From the NCBI RefSeq assembly GCF_020567525.1, contig NZ_JAJCVI010000003.1:519778-583777 (forward strand): 64,000 nucleotides of DNA. Reading direction: 5' to 3'. Positions 34,379-42,056 of the stretch are shown one piece after another. A program made the position numbers and the translations under genes. Source of the DNA: Halorubellus salinus (GTDB lineage: Archaea; Halobacteriota; Halobacteria; Halobacteriales; Natrialbaceae). Under the pieces are notes generated by a model that did not search any database, was not told the origin of the DNA, and saw only the letters and a list, made by a program, of their open reading frames with translations. Positions within the stretch are counted from its first letter, which is position 1; each line of letters opens with the position of its first letter.

Positions 34379-35377
34379 CTACCGGAGGTGCGAGAACGGG
34401 TCGCCCTTCGCGGCCGCGAGTCGGTCCACCTGCTCCTGGGTGAGCTCGACCTCGGCCGCGCGGAGGTTCTCCTCGAGTTGCTCGACGGTGCGGGCACCCA
34501 CGATAGGCGCCGTGACGCCGTCGCGATGCAGGAGCCACGCGAGCGCCGTCTGCGCGACGGTCGCACCGACCTCGTCGGCCACCGCCTCGAGTTCGCCGAG
34601 CACGTCGAAGTTCTCCTCGGTGAGGTAGTTCTCGCGGAAGCGGTCACCGAGCCCCGCCTTCGTGTTCTCGGGATTCCGGTCGTCGCGTTCGTACTTCCCG
34701 GTCAGGAACCCCTGCCCGAGCGGGCTCCACGGGACGATACCCATCCCGTACGACTCGCACATCTCCTTGTAGCCGGCCTCGATCTCGCGGTCGACGAGGT
34801 TGTACCGCGGTTGCGTGACCGAGAACGGCTCCCAGCCCTCCCGTTCGGCGATCTCGTTCGCCTTCGCGATCTTCCAGGCGTCGGGCTCGAACGAACTCGC
34901 GCCGAGGTAGTGGACCTTCCCGTCCTCGACGAGCCCGTTCAGCGTTCGCATGAACTCGCGGACGGGCGTGTCGTCGTCGATGCGGTGCACGTAGAGGAGG
35001 TCGATGGCGTCGACGCCGAGTCGGTCGAGCATCTCGTCGATGCTCCGCCGGATGTGCTTGCGGTTCAGGCCACGGCCGTTCGGGCCGTCGCGGGTCGGCC
35101 AGTAGATCTTCGACGCGATGACGTAGTCCGCGCGGTCGCGGTCCGCGAGCCAGTCGCCGATCCACTCCTCGCTGTCGCCGCCGCCGTAGACGTCGGCGGT
35201 GTCGATGAAGTACCCGCCGGCGTCGTCGTACGCGTCGAGGAGGTCGAGCGCCGCGTCGCGGTCGATCTCGACGGAGCCGTCGGCGGCCTCGCGGCCGAAT
35301 CGCCACGTGCCGAAGGGGAGTTCGCTGACGGTCAGTCCTGTCGAACCGAGGGAGACGTCGTCGATTGTTACGTCCAT
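34379..35377 (-). CDS. Aldo/keto reductase
   Basis: A 332-residue NAD(P)H-dependent oxidoreductase with a TIM barrel. The catalytic tetrad can be read: Asp in 'FIDTADVYGGG', the Tyr in the same segment, Lys in 'YVIASKIYWP', and His in 'LLYVHRIDDD'. The cofactor-binding end includes 'PIVGARTVEQLEENLRA'. Members of this subgroup act on sugars and aldehydes; the substrate here is unknown. ATG 35377 is preferred over ATG 35404 because the TATA-like box 35403-35408 is centred 28 bp before it, fitting a leaderless transcript. Confidence 0.93.
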   Translation of the reverse strand: MDVTIDDVSLGSTGLTVSELPFGTWRFGREAADGSVEIDRDAALDLLDAYDDAGGYFIDTADVYGGGDSEEWIGDWLADRDRADYVIASKIYWPTRDGPNGRGLNRKHIRRSIDEMLDRLGVDAIDLLYVHRIDDDTPVREFMRTLNGLVEDGKVHYLGASSFEPDAWKIAKANEIAEREGWEPFSVTQPRYNLVDREIEAGYKEMCESYGMGIVPWSPLGQGFLTGKYERDDRNPENTKAGLGDRFRENYLTEENFDVLGELEAVADEVGATVAQTALAWLLHRDGVTAPIVGARTVEQLEENLRAAEVELTQEQVDRLAAAKGDPFSHLR

Positions 35378-35402
35378 GATTGAGTCGTCGCCACCGCGAG
35401 TC

Positions 35403-35408
35403 ATAAAA
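35403..35408 (-). promoter_or_regulatory. TATA box of the aldo/keto reductase gene
   Basis: TTTTAT on the minus strand is centred about 28 bp before ATG 35377. This spacing supports the shorter start for the gene. Confidence 0.45.
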
Positions 35409-35517
35409 GCGTTCGATGCCCGCGGGCGTTTCCGGCTTCGACTCGGCGAGGGCGTGGCCGGGCGTCGGCCGCGTTCGCCGTCAGGAGTCCCGACCGAGTG
35501 CTCGACTACGTTCGCCG

Positions 35518-35946
35518 TCAGCAGTCGTCGAACGCCTCGCCGGTCACTGCGAGGTCGCCGTCGCTGGTGATGCGGATGACGATCCGGACGCAGCGCCTGT
35601 TCTCGGTGGCGTAGGACTCCAGGGACGCTTCGATGCGGTCCTCGCCGAGGGCAGCGTGGACGGTGTCGGCGGTACCGACGTCGACTGGCTCGTGGAAGAC
35701 GCTGCTGTGGCCGGCCTCGACGACGACCGTCTCCGCGAACGCTTCCGAGGCGTCCTCGGCCGTGATTCGAATCGAGACGGCATGAGTGTCGTCGTCCTGG
35801 TTCTCGACCTCCACAGCGTCGAGGCGAACGCTGGGGCTGTTCGTCGACCACCGGGAGCTACACCCGGCAAGCGCGGCGATACCGGGGACGGTGGCTGCCA
35901 GGATTCGGCGACGCGAGAGACGACCGGTGGCGCGGAGTCGGGTCAC
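35518..35946 (-). CDS. Small putative lipoprotein
   Basis: From GTG 35946 the protein has 142 residues. It begins with an Arg-rich signal 'LSRRRILAATVPGIAALAGC' whose LAGC lipobox and twin arginines fit a Tat lipoprotein. The mature part is a beta-sandwich-like domain of about 105 residues, with 'AVEVENQDDDTHAVSIRI' and a C-terminal Cys. Upstream ATG 36018 would add a basic stretch without signal-like properties, so I prefer the shorter form. No family is recognised. It is divergent from the small gene at 36141. Confidence 0.7.
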   Translation of the reverse strand: MTRLRATGRLSRRRILAATVPGIAALAGCSSRWSTNSPSVRLDAVEVENQDDDTHAVSIRITAEDASEAFAETVVVEAGHSSVFHEPVDVGTADTVHAALGEDRIEASLESYATENRRCVRIVIRITSDGDLAVTGEAFDDC

Positions 35947-36140
35947 TCGTCTGACGAGCGTACGCTCCACTGGCTCTTGAAAAACGTGCCTTGACTGTAC
36001 GAACGGCTCGCGACTCATGGCCCTGGATTGGGTCGCTCCGAGGCCACGGCTGCGGTGACTCCGGTCGGTTGATGGTCTCGAACCAGCACGGGCACTCTGT
36101 CGGGACAACTGTTAACGTGCGACGGTTCATTTTGTCCGGT

Positions 36141-36437
36141 ATGCCAACCGACGACGTGACCGACCTCGTCGCGACGCTGCACTCGCACCTCGAAGCGACC
36201 GGCGAACAACCGGTCGCCCCGAAGGAGAGCCGGTGGCTCGGCGAAGCGGAGGCCATCGCGGCGGACCTCCGGTACGCCGACGACCTGGCCCCGTCGACGG
36301 TCCGCGAGCGCGCGTCGAAGGTCGAGCGACTCCTCGCCGAGGTCGAGGACACGGGGAGTCCGGACGCCGACGAGCACGTCGCGGCCGCCCGTCGCTGTCT
36401 CGACCGTCTCGACGGCGCGCTCGAGGAAGCCGCCTGA
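36141..36437 (+). CDS. Small acidic haloarchaeal protein, unknown function
   Basis: A 98-residue, all-helical, acidic protein. The pattern 'TDDVTDLVATLHSHLEATGE' then 'ESRWLGEAEAIAADLRY' and 'VRERASKVERLLAEVED' suggests a three- or four-helix bundle. No catalytic residues or zinc ligands are visible. The composition is strongly haloarchaeal, which supports it as a real gene. It is convergent with the Nudix gene, 5 bp apart. Confidence 0.8.
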   Translation: MPTDDVTDLVATLHSHLEATGEQPVAPKESRWLGEAEAIAADLRYADDLAPSTVRERASKVERLLAEVEDTGSPDADEHVAAARRCLDRLDGALEEAA

Positions 36438-36442
36438 CGCGA

Positions 36443-36997
36443 TCACGCGGTGTCGTCCACGCCGCCGACCGCGTCGACGGCGGCCTCGATGACGTCGACG
36501 ACGCCCGGGACGAACGCGGACTCGCGAGCGGCAGCGTCGGTCGGCGTCGTCCACTCGACGACGTCCGCGTCGGTCTCCGGCTCGACGTCGCCCGTCGTCT
36601 CGCTCGCCGCGACGACGAACGTCGTCGAGAAGTTGTACCGCCCGAGCGGATGCCGTTTCACCGTGACGTCGAACAGTTCGAGTGCGTCCGGGTCGACCGC
36701 GAGGTTCGTCTCCTCGCGGAGCTCGCGCGCGGCCGTCTCCGCCGCCGACTCCGGGAGCTCCTGGTGGCCGCTCGGCAGGTCGAACTTCCCGGTCCGGTCG
36801 TGCTCGAACGCGAGCACCGTGCCAGCAGCGCGGTCGACGACTGCGACGCCGACCACGGGGACCGCGGCCCGCCAGTGAACGACGTCGCACTCGGGACACC
36901 AGCACCGGAGCCGCCCGTCGATGCGCTTCTCGTCGGTCTCGGTACCACAACGCGGACAGTACGCCGCCTCGTACGCGGACGGGGCGTCTCCGGTCAT
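36443..36997 (-). CDS. Nudix hydrolase with N-terminal zinc ribbon
   Basis: The 184-residue protein has a zinc ribbon at residues 14-36 (CPRC ... CPEC), as in NudC-like proteins, followed by a Nudix domain. The Nudix box reads 'GHQELPESAAETAARELREE' and matches Gx5Ex7REUxEE. Such enzymes hydrolyse nucleoside diphosphates linked to another group, for example NADH or ADP-ribose; the substrate is unknown. ATG 36997 is the only sensible start. It is divergent from hutH across a 297-bp region. Confidence 0.92.
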   Translation of the reverse strand: MTGDAPSAYEAAYCPRCGTETDEKRIDGRLRCWCPECDVVHWRAAVPVVGVAVVDRAAGTVLAFEHDRTGKFDLPSGHQELPESAAETAARELREETNLAVDPDALELFDVTVKRHPLGRYNFSTTFVVAASETTGDVEPETDADVVEWTTPTDAAARESAFVPGVVDVIEAAVDAVGGVDDTA

Positions 36998-37294
36998 TGT
37001 CGAGACATCGACCCGGCAGGGGAAAGTGATACGCCCGGAACGACCGCGGTCGCTGAGAGCGCGGTCTGGCGTGGTCGCTATGGGTTCGCTCTGCGGTAGG
37101 CTGGCTGGTGGTCGCCGACCGCGACGCCGGAGAGTCGTGCACGGGGATGCGGAACAGTTCACCAGAGTACTTCGCCGTCCATTCCCCGGAGTGCTCGCGA
37201 CGAAAGGTCGAAGGTGTGCGGCGTTCGATTCCTGCACCATGTCGAGGCCCCAACTCCCGGCGACGACCGTCGCCGTCGAACCGAGGTGCTGGCG
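36998..37294. other. Divergent Nudix/hutH upstream region
   Basis: About 300 bp without a convincing gene. It should contain both promoters, but I see no clear TATA box or operator. A 19-codon ATG frame starting at 37239 ends in a GTGA overlap with the hutH start; I do not consider it supported. Confidence 0.4.
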
Positions 37295-38890
37295 GTGACC
37301 GTCGAACTCGATGGCGAAACGCTCGCACCCGAGGACGTCGTCGCCGTGGCCCGCGACGGCGAACGCGTCGCGCTCCCGGACGCCGCCCGGGAGCGCGTCC
37401 GCGAGTCCCGCGAGCGCGTCGCGGACGTCGTCGACTCCGGCGAGGCCGTCTACGGCCTCAACACGGGGTTCGGCGACCTCGTCACCGAACGCATCCCGCG
37501 CGAGGACGTCGAGACCCTCCAGACGAACCTCCTCCGGAGTCACGCCGCTGGCGCGGGCCGCGAGTGCACTCGCGAGGAGGTCCGCGCGATGCTCGTCACC
37601 CGAGTGAACGCGCTCGCGAAGGGCTACTCGGGGATCCGCGAGCGCGTCGTCGACAACCTCGTCGCGTTCCTCAACGAGGGCGTTCACCCGGTCGTGCGCT
37701 CGCGGGGGAGTCTCGGTGCGAGCGGCGACCTCGCGCCGCTCGCGCACCTCGCGCTCGTCCTGCTCGGCGAGGGCGAAGCCCACGTCGAATCGCCCGACGG
37801 TGGGCCGCCGAGCGACCGCGAGCGCGTGGACGGTGCGAGCGCGCTCGACGCGGCCGGCGTCGACCCCGTCTCGCTCGCGCCGAAGGAGGGGCTCGCGCTC
37901 ATCAACGGCACCCAGTTGACGGTTGGCATCGCTGCGATGGCCGTCGTCGACGCCGAACGCATCCTCACCGCCGCGGACGTCGCCGGCGGACTGACGACGG
38001 AGGTGACGATGGGGACGACCGCGTCCTGCGACGCGGCCCTCCACTCGGTCCGCCCGCACGACGGCCAGCAGGCGAGCGCGAGGAACGTCCGCACCGCGAC
38101 CGCCGGCAGCGAGATCGTCGAATCGCACCGGAACTGCGACCGCGTCCAGGACGCCTACGCCATCCGCTGCCTCCCGCAGGTCCACGGCGCAGTCCACGAC
38201 GCCGTCGCGCACGTCCGCGAGGGCGTCGAGACGGAACTGAACAGCGCGACCGACAACCCGCTCGTGTTCGCCGCGGACGCGACGGACCCGCGAGCGAGCG
38301 GTACCGAGCACGCCGCCGTCCTCTCCGGCGGGAACTTCCACGGCGCGCCGCTCGCGCACCGCCTCGACTACCTCACGGCCGCGATGACGGACCTCGCCGC
38401 CATCAGCGAACGCCGCACCGACCGGCTCCTGAACCCGAAGCTCCAGGAGGACCACCTGCCGGCGTACCTCGCCGCCGACCCCGGCCTCGAATCTGGATAC
38501 ATGATCGCGCAGTACACGAGTGCGGCACTCGTCAACGAATGCCGGAGTCTCGGGCGTGCGGCGACCGACAACACGCCGGTCTCCGGCGGCCAGGAGGACC
38601 ACGTGTCGATGAGTGCCGGCGCGGCGATGCACGCCCAGACCGCGATAGCGAACGCCGCGACCGTCGTCGGCGTGGAACTGCTCTGTGGCGCGCAGGCGCT
38701 CGAGTACGTCGACGAGGACATGTCGCCCGGCGTCGGAACCGGTGCTGCGGTCGACGCCGTCCGCGAGGTCGCGCCCGCGCTCGACGCGGACCGACAGTTG
38801 TCCCCGGAGATGGACGCCGCCGGCACGCTCGTGCGGTCTGGACTCCTCGCGGAGCGCGTCCGCGAGGCCGTGGAGGGCGACCTCGCCTGA
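37295..38890 (+). CDS. hutH: Histidine ammonia-lyase
   Basis: HutH removes ammonia from histidine to give urocanate, the first step of histidine degradation. The 531-residue protein carries the Ala-Ser-Gly triad that forms the MIO cofactor in 'GSLGASGDLAPLAH' (about residues 139-152). Other signatures are 'YGLNTGFGDLV' with the catalytic Tyr, 'NSATDNPLVF' and 'GGNFHG'. GTG 37295 is preferred; a GTG nine bases upstream is also in frame. Urocanase and imidazolonepropionase genes are not in the window; the formimidoylglutamase-like gene is 27 kb upstream. Confidence 0.96.
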   Translation: MTVELDGETLAPEDVVAVARDGERVALPDAARERVRESRERVADVVDSGEAVYGLNTGFGDLVTERIPREDVETLQTNLLRSHAAGAGRECTREEVRAMLVTRVNALAKGYSGIRERVVDNLVAFLNEGVHPVVRSRGSLGASGDLAPLAHLALVLLGEGEAHVESPDGGPPSDRERVDGASALDAAGVDPVSLAPKEGLALINGTQLTVGIAAMAVVDAERILTAADVAGGLTTEVTMGTTASCDAALHSVRPHDGQQASARNVRTATAGSEIVESHRNCDRVQDAYAIRCLPQVHGAVHDAVAHVREGVETELNSATDNPLVFAADATDPRASGTEHAAVLSGGNFHGAPLAHRLDYLTAAMTDLAAISERRTDRLLNPKLQEDHLPAYLAADPGLESGYMIAQYTSAALVNECRSLGRAATDNTPVSGGQEDHVSMSAGAAMHAQTAIANAATVVGVELLCGAQALEYVDEDMSPGVGTGAAVDAVREVAPALDADRQLSPEMDAAGTLVRSGLLAERVREAVEGDLA

Positions 38891-38935
38891 GTCGCCGTCC
38901 GGCTCGCCGCGTCGCTCGACGACCGCTTCAGCGAT

Positions 38936-39082
38936 TCAGAGGTCGTAGTGCGCGACGTCCGTCGACCCGCAACAGCCACAGGTGTCGGTCTCGTCGCGGA
39001 GACGCGTCCCGCACCGGCGACATTCGACGAACGAGGACTCGCGTGGCCTCCCGCTGAGCGCTTGCCGTAGTCGGTCGAACAT
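38936..39082 (-). CDS. 48-residue double-CxxC zinc-finger protein
   Basis: This short gene encodes 48 residues beginning MFDRLRQAL. Two CxxC pairs, C21/C24 in 'ECRRCG' and C35/C38 in 'TCGCCG', fit one zinc site, as in the small zinc-finger proteins common in haloarchaea. The tail is 'STDVAHYDL'. A TATA-like GATAAGTA (39108-39115) is centred 30 bp before ATG 39082, as for a leaderless transcript. It is convergent with hutH, ending 46 bp after it. The function is unknown; comparable small zinc proteins in haloarchaea affect stress responses and biofilm. Confidence 0.8.
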   Translation of the reverse strand: MFDRLRQALSGRPRESSFVECRRCGTRLRDETDTCGCCGSTDVAHYDL

Positions 39083-39107
39083 ACGCCGTCCCACTCACGG
39101 CTTGGGG

Positions 39108-39115
39108 ATAAGTAG
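39108..39115 (-). promoter_or_regulatory. TATA box of the 48-residue zinc-finger gene
   Basis: Minus-strand TACTTATC is centred 30 bp upstream of ATG 39082. Its spacing is the main promoter evidence that this short gene is expressed. Confidence 0.5.
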
Positions 39116-39239
39116 TGACCACGTACGGTGAAAGTGGAAACCGGATGCAGAGACTCCGATGGCAGTGATTACCACGAAGCGGCCTTTGAAGAGCAAGGTC
39201 GCGTCCGACGCGTCGAGAGCCGGGGCGTCGTCCGACGTC

Positions 39240-39287
39240 GACGGTCACGGACGCCGACGGTCACGGGCGTCGACCGTCACGCGCGTC
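39240..39287. repeat. Three degenerate 16-bp tandem repeats at the end of the HAD gene
   Basis: Units resembling GACGGTCACGGACGCC start at 39240, 39256 and 39272; the third spans the HAD stop codon. The surrounding region 39083-39276 has no other supported feature apart from the small gene's promoter. Confidence 0.5.
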
Positions 39288-39939
39288 GTCGTTCGTCGAG
39301 GACGGCTCGGAGTTCGTCGGGACCGTCGGCGACGACGTCCGCGTCCTCGAGCGTCGAGTCGGCGTTCGCAGTCGTCCGGTACGCGACGGCGGTCATCCCG
39401 GCTGCTCTGCCGGCGGCGAGCCCGTGTGCGGAGTCCTCGACGGCCACCGCCGCGTTCGGGTCGACGTCGACGCACGCTGCCGCGGTCTCGTACACGTCGG
39501 ACGCGGGCTTCCCGGGGCCGTCGACGTCCCCGGCGCTGACAACGGCGTCGAACGCGTCGCGGAGCTCGAACCGGTCGAGGACGCGGTCGATCCACCGGTG
39601 CGGGGACGACGAGACGAGCGCCACCGCGACGTCGTCGCCGCGGAGGTCCGCGAGCAGCGAGTCGAACCCGGACATGAGTTCGACGCGCTCGTCGTAGAGT
39701 TCCCTCGCGGCGTCGTCGTAGGTCGCGAGGTAGCCGTCGACGTCGACGGTCGTGCCGTACTCGCGGTCCAGGTACGCGTACGCGTCGCGGACGTTCATCC
39801 CGGTGATCTCGCTCGCCGTGGGGCCTTCGCCTGATTGGGCGTCGACGACGTCGGGGAGGATGCGCTCGTTCTCCAGGGGCACCCAGTGGCGTTCCGAGTC
39901 GACGACGACGCCGTCCATGTCGAAGAAACAGCCGTCCAT
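39277..39939 (-). CDS. HAD-superfamily phosphatase/phosphoglucomutase-like
   Basis: A 220-residue HAD hydrolase. Motif I is 'FFDMDGVVVDSE' (nucleophile Asp about residue 7), motif II 'ALVSSSP', motif III Lys in 'GPGKPASDVY', and motif IV 'AVAVEDSAHG'. The helical cap between residues 18 and 85 makes it a subfamily I member, like sugar-phosphate phosphatases and beta-phosphoglucomutases. Substrate unknown. ATG 39939 is the family start. It is 135 bp downstream of the NifU-domain gene on the same strand. Confidence 0.92.
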   Translation of the reverse strand: MDGCFFDMDGVVVDSERHWVPLENERILPDVVDAQSGEGPTASEITGMNVRDAYAYLDREYGTTVDVDGYLATYDDAARELYDERVELMSGFDSLLADLRGDDVAVALVSSSPHRWIDRVLDRFELRDAFDAVVSAGDVDGPGKPASDVYETAAACVDVDPNAAVAVEDSAHGLAAGRAAGMTAVAYRTTANADSTLEDADVVADGPDELRAVLDERRRA

Positions 39940-40074
39940 ACCCGGCAGATCACTCGCCGACGGCAAACCCGTTGTCGATGTTCGGCGACAGCAGCCACCC
40001 GCTCGAGGGTGACTGCGGCCGTCGTCCGTCAAAAGTCGGATCGAACTCGTCGCGCGCGGAACGGCCCGGGGCCG

Positions 40075-40401
40075 TCAGAACGGCGGGCTGTAGTCCTCGT
40101 ACTCGTCCATGTCATCCATCTCGTCGGTCTTGGAGGGCATGACGGCTGCGCGTGGGCCGCCGGCGCGGACGACCTCGACGTCCTCGATGCCGTCGACGTG
40201 CTCGGGGAGGCGCTTCTCGATCGCCTTCATCGTCATCGGGGCGATCCCGCAGCCGGAGCACGCGCCGCCGATGGCGACGGTCGCCGTGCCCGCCGCCTCG
40301 TCGACGTCGCGCACCTCGAAGGAGCCGCCGTGCTGCTGGATTTGCGGGACGTTGTTGCTCAGGTAGTTCCGGGTCTGCCGTTCGAGGCCTTGGGTACTCA
40401 T
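40075..40401 (-). CDS. NifU C-terminal domain iron-sulfur scaffold protein
   Basis: A 108-residue protein of the NifU/NfuA scaffold domain, which assembles or carries Fe-S clusters. The signature 'GACSGCGIAPMTMKAIEKRL' has the CxxC pair that holds the cluster. The N-terminus 'LSNNVPQIQQHGGSFEV' and strand 'TATVAIGGAC' are typical. The acidic tail is haloarchaeal. A TATA-like box at 40427-40434 and an iron box at 40443-40456 sit just upstream, so transcription is probably controlled by iron. Confidence 0.92.
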   Translation of the reverse strand: MSTQGLERQTRNYLSNNVPQIQQHGGSFEVRDVDEAAGTATVAIGGACSGCGIAPMTMKAIEKRLPEHVDGIEDVEVVRAGGPRAAVMPSKTDEMDDMDEYEDYSPPF

Positions 40402-40426
40402 ACACGACCGACTCGGGGCCATAAGG

Positions 40427-40434
40427 TAATAAAT
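40427..40434 (-). promoter_or_regulatory. TATA box of the NifU-domain gene
   Basis: Minus-strand ATTTATTA is centred 29 bp before ATG 40401, fitting a leaderless transcript. The iron box begins 8 bp further upstream, next to the BRE position. Confidence 0.55.
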
Positions 40435-40442
40435 CTGAGGGA

Positions 40443-40456
40443 TTAGGGGTGCCTAA
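40443..40456. promoter_or_regulatory. Iron-box palindrome upstream of the NifU-domain gene
   Basis: TTAGG-GGTG-CCTAA is an inverted repeat with 5-bp arms. It matches the TTAGG/CCTAA halves recognised by DtxR/IdeR-type repressors, including haloarchaeal Idr and SirR proteins. It lies just upstream of the BRE/TATA of the minus-strand nifU promoter. Confidence 0.6.
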
Positions 40457-40628
40457 AAACGCCAGCTGTAGCGCCTGATACGTCTTATTCTGTATATCTC
40501 CGCCACTCGATGCACGTTCGCTGAAATTTTTCGTGTGGCCTAGAACTGGCCGTTCTTCCAATAGCGCGTCGCGACCCGGTCGCGGGCGATTCCGGGAGGT
40601 CCCGCTCGCGTGGACCGCACCCCCATTA

Positions 40629-40644
40629 TTTAGGTTGGCCTAAA
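40629..40644. promoter_or_regulatory. Iron-box palindrome 1 upstream of the DtxR operon
   Basis: TTTAGG-TTGG-CCTAAA is a perfect inverted repeat with 6-bp arms. It lies 13 bp upstream of the TATA-like CTTATTCC (40657-40664) of the operon that ends in a DtxR-family regulator. Confidence 0.7.
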
Positions 40645-40664
40645 TTCCGAAAGCCACTTATTCC

Positions 40665-40680
40665 TTTAGGTGAGCCTAAA
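40665..40680. promoter_or_regulatory. Iron-box palindrome 2 at the transcription start of the DtxR operon
   Basis: TTTAGG-TGAG-CCTAAA is a second perfect 6-4-6 inverted repeat. It fills the space between the TATA-like box and ATG 40685, so a bound repressor would block transcription start. It begins 36 bp after the first copy. Confidence 0.7.
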
Positions 40681-40684
40681 CCGC

Positions 40685-41527
40685 ATGGAGGGCGCAGACG
40701 ACAGCGGGGCGACCACCTGGCGACGCGCGAGAGAACGAGCCAGCGCCCCCGTCAGAGCCGCACGGCGACGAGCGACGATGGAGGAACGCAACCTGCGAGC
40801 GGAACGAACGGCCTACGACCGGTTCCGGACGACGGTCGCCGACCTCGACGTGGACGCGCCGACCACGGCCTCGAGCAGCGCCGCTACCGGCGGTCTCGCA
40901 ACCGTCACCTCGATGCTCCCGTCAGTCGGCGGGTCCACGGCGACGTGCGAGGACGTTCGCGAAGCGTTCGCCGAGACCGTCCAGCCGCACAGCGTGGCGG
41001 ACATCCAGGCCGACGAACCACTGATGGAGACGATCCGCGCTGAGCTCGGTGACGACCTCGCGGTCGCACTCGCACCGGGCACCGACGTCACGTTCGACCG
41101 CGCTCTCCGCTCGTCGGTCCTGGACACGGTGACCGACCGTCTCGCCGAGATCGACGCGGTCGTCGACGCGCTCGAACGCGAGGTGGCGTCCCTGAACGCG
41201 GTCGCGGACCACGTCGCCACGACGTTCGACTGGCTCGCCGCGGTCGACCGTGACCCACTCGATGCGCTCTCGTTCGACGCGCTCCGCGCACGCCACGCCG
41301 ACGTCGCCGCGAAACGCGAGGCGACCGACGCCGTGGCCGCCGACCGACAGTCGTTCCTCCGCGCGCGCACCGGCGGCGGCGTCGACTGCGACGTCGCCCA
41401 CGACGGCGTCAGCGAGTACCTCCACGGCACCGACACGTATCCGGCGCTCGACGCGCTCGCACGAACGAGCAGCGTCCTCGACGACTGCCAGCGAACCGTC
41501 AGAGCGCACCTGACGCGGAGGGCCTGA
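40685..41527 (+). CDS. Helical haloarchaeal protein preceding the DtxR regulator
   Basis: A 280-residue, mostly alpha-helical soluble protein. An Arg-rich N-terminus (residues 10-40) leads into long helices, for example 'LEREVASLNAVADHVATTF', that may form coiled coils. It resembles the haloarchaeal group I believe is catalogued as DUF7260; its biochemical role is unknown to me. ATG 40685 follows the second iron box by four bases. The next gene is a DtxR-type regulator 30 bp downstream, so both are probably one iron-responsive operon. No metal-binding cluster is evident in this protein. Confidence 0.85.
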   Translation: MEGADDSGATTWRRARERASAPVRAARRRATMEERNLRAERTAYDRFRTTVADLDVDAPTTASSSAATGGLATVTSMLPSVGGSTATCEDVREAFAETVQPHSVADIQADEPLMETIRAELGDDLAVALAPGTDVTFDRALRSSVLDTVTDRLAEIDAVVDALEREVASLNAVADHVATTFDWLAAVDRDPLDALSFDALRARHADVAAKREATDAVAADRQSFLRARTGGGVDCDVAHDGVSEYLHGTDTYPALDALARTSSVLDDCQRTVRAHLTRRA

Positions 41528-41557
41528 ACCCGTGAGGTCGACGTCGGAGGCGACTCG

Positions 41558-42016
41558 ATGAGCGGTCGCGCCCGGTACCTGCTCGCGATGTACGTCGTCG
41601 AATCCCGCGAGGACGCCCCGGTGTCGTCAGGCGAGGTCGCGGCGCTCCTCGACCGGTCGCCCGCAGCGGTCACGGAGGCTCTCGGGCGCCTCGACGACGC
41701 CGGCCTCGTCGAACTGGAACCGTACGAGGGCGCGACGCTCACCGAAGCGGGTCGCGACGCCGCCAGCGAACTCCACGAGTCCTACGTCCGGCTGTCGTGG
41801 TTCTTCAGGAGCGTCCTCGACCTCGACGACCACGAAGCGGAGGCCATGGAGCTCGCGGGCGCGGTGAGTCCCGACGTCGCCGCGAGACTCACCGACACCC
41901 TCCCCTACGACGACACCGACCAGGCGAGACCGCTCGACGGTCGCGACGGGTCCGACGACGACACCGACCAGGCAGGGGCGCTCGACGACCGCGGCGGGCC
42001 CGACGACGACTCCTGA
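41558..42016 (+). CDS. DtxR-family metal-dependent transcriptional regulator
   Basis: A 152-residue regulator of the DtxR/MntR type. Residues 1-65 hold the winged HTH ('SSGEVAALLDRSPAAVTEALGRL'). Residues 68-115 hold the dimerization/metal-binding helices ('LHESYVRLSWFFRSVLDLDDHEAEAMEL', split). These proteins bind DNA when loaded with Fe2+ or Mn2+. The C-terminal 35 residues are a nearly tandem acidic repeat of 'DDTDQA' units and there is no SH3-like third domain. Perfect iron boxes in front of its operon point to autoregulation. Confidence 0.88.
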   Translation: MSGRARYLLAMYVVESREDAPVSSGEVAALLDRSPAAVTEALGRLDDAGLVELEPYEGATLTEAGRDAASELHESYVRLSWFFRSVLDLDDHEAEAMELAGAVSPDVAARLTDTLPYDDTDQARPLDGRDGSDDDTDQAGALDDRGGPDDDS

Positions 42017-42056
42017 GAGGCGTACCCCTATCACGCCGCGGGTCGTTCGAGCCGGT

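Noticed and set aside
37239..37298. Mini-ORF ending in a GTGA overlap with hutH
   Set aside because: Any upstream frame ending at GTGA is common when the second codon begins with A. There is no TATA box at the right distance, unlike the bioY case.
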